DNA from: an uncultured Verrucomicrobiota bacterium
GTDB taxonomy: Bacteria > Verrucomicrobiota > Verrucomicrobiae > Opitutales > Opitutaceae
DNA: 6,983 nt
Direction: 5' to 3'
Assembly: GCA_946482165.1 (NCBI GenBank)
Contig: CAMLQS010000273.1
Span: 1 to 6,983 of the forward strand
Under the pieces are notes generated by a model. That model made no database searches. It saw nothing but the letters and a program-made list of their open reading frames with translations, and had not been told where the DNA came from. This document shows positions 6,981-6,983 of the stretch, in pieces. The position numbers were made by a program, and so were the translations under genes. The stretch's first letter is position 1, and each line of letters opens with the position of its first letter.

Positions 6981-6983
6981 AAA

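Larger units (their letters stand above)
6805..6983. other. Non-coding tail downstream of the gene cluster
   Basis: This stretch holds no credible gene. It is clearly more AT-rich than the coding region from about 6880 onwards and contains a perfect hairpin, an 11-bp palindrome (GTTCGACGAAC, 6869-6879), a T5 run (6890-6894), a 10-bp-phased repeat and an inverted repeat at the right edge. It is probably the 3' boundary of the operon. No hairpin here is followed directly by a T-run on the plus strand, so I do not call an intrinsic terminator. Confidence 0.8.

Overview
The window is 6,983 bp of GC-rich bacterial DNA carrying four same-strand (+) genes packed head to tail, followed by a 179-bp non-coding tail. 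The base composition, the protein families and a CATGGGCG/CGCCCATG hairpin repeat in the tail suggest a member of the Verrucomicrobia, possibly Opitutaceae-like. That assignment is an inference from remembered sequence patterns; there is no rRNA or other marker gene in the window.

Layout: (1) positions 2-2335 hold the 3' part of a very hydrophobic protein with more than 20 membrane segments and a C-terminus like DUF2339; the reading frame is still open at the left edge, so its true start lies outside. (2) Positions 2332-4542 encode a two-domain Aas-type protein: an N-terminal PlsC/LPLAT acyltransferase and a C-terminal AMP-forming acyl-ACP/acyl-CoA synthetase. (3) Positions 4554-5810 encode an exported protein of unknown function. 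(4) Positions 5791-6804 encode a metal-dependent amidohydrolase of the Amidohydro_2 (COG2159) type. (5) Positions 6805-6983 are non-coding and relatively AT-rich, with a perfect hairpin, a 10-bp-phased degenerate repeat and a second inverted repeat cut short by the right edge.

The junctions are tight: an ATGA overlap of 4 bp, an 11-bp gap and a 20-bp overlap. None of them has a convincing Shine-Dalgarno sequence, which points to one transcript with translational coupling. Gene 2 most likely salvages lysophospholipids by activating a fatty acid and transferring it to a lysolipid at the inner membrane. Genes 1 and 3 are also membrane or envelope proteins, so a cell-envelope theme is possible, but no shared pathway can be read from the sequence and the amidohydrolase has no evident link to lipid metabolism.

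I found no mobile element genes, CRISPR array, tRNA, rRNA, defence system or convincing new biological system. The items most worth a second look are the exported protein of unknown function overlapping the amidohydrolase, the membrane-protein/aas coupling without the usual LplT transporter, and the repeat-rich tail.
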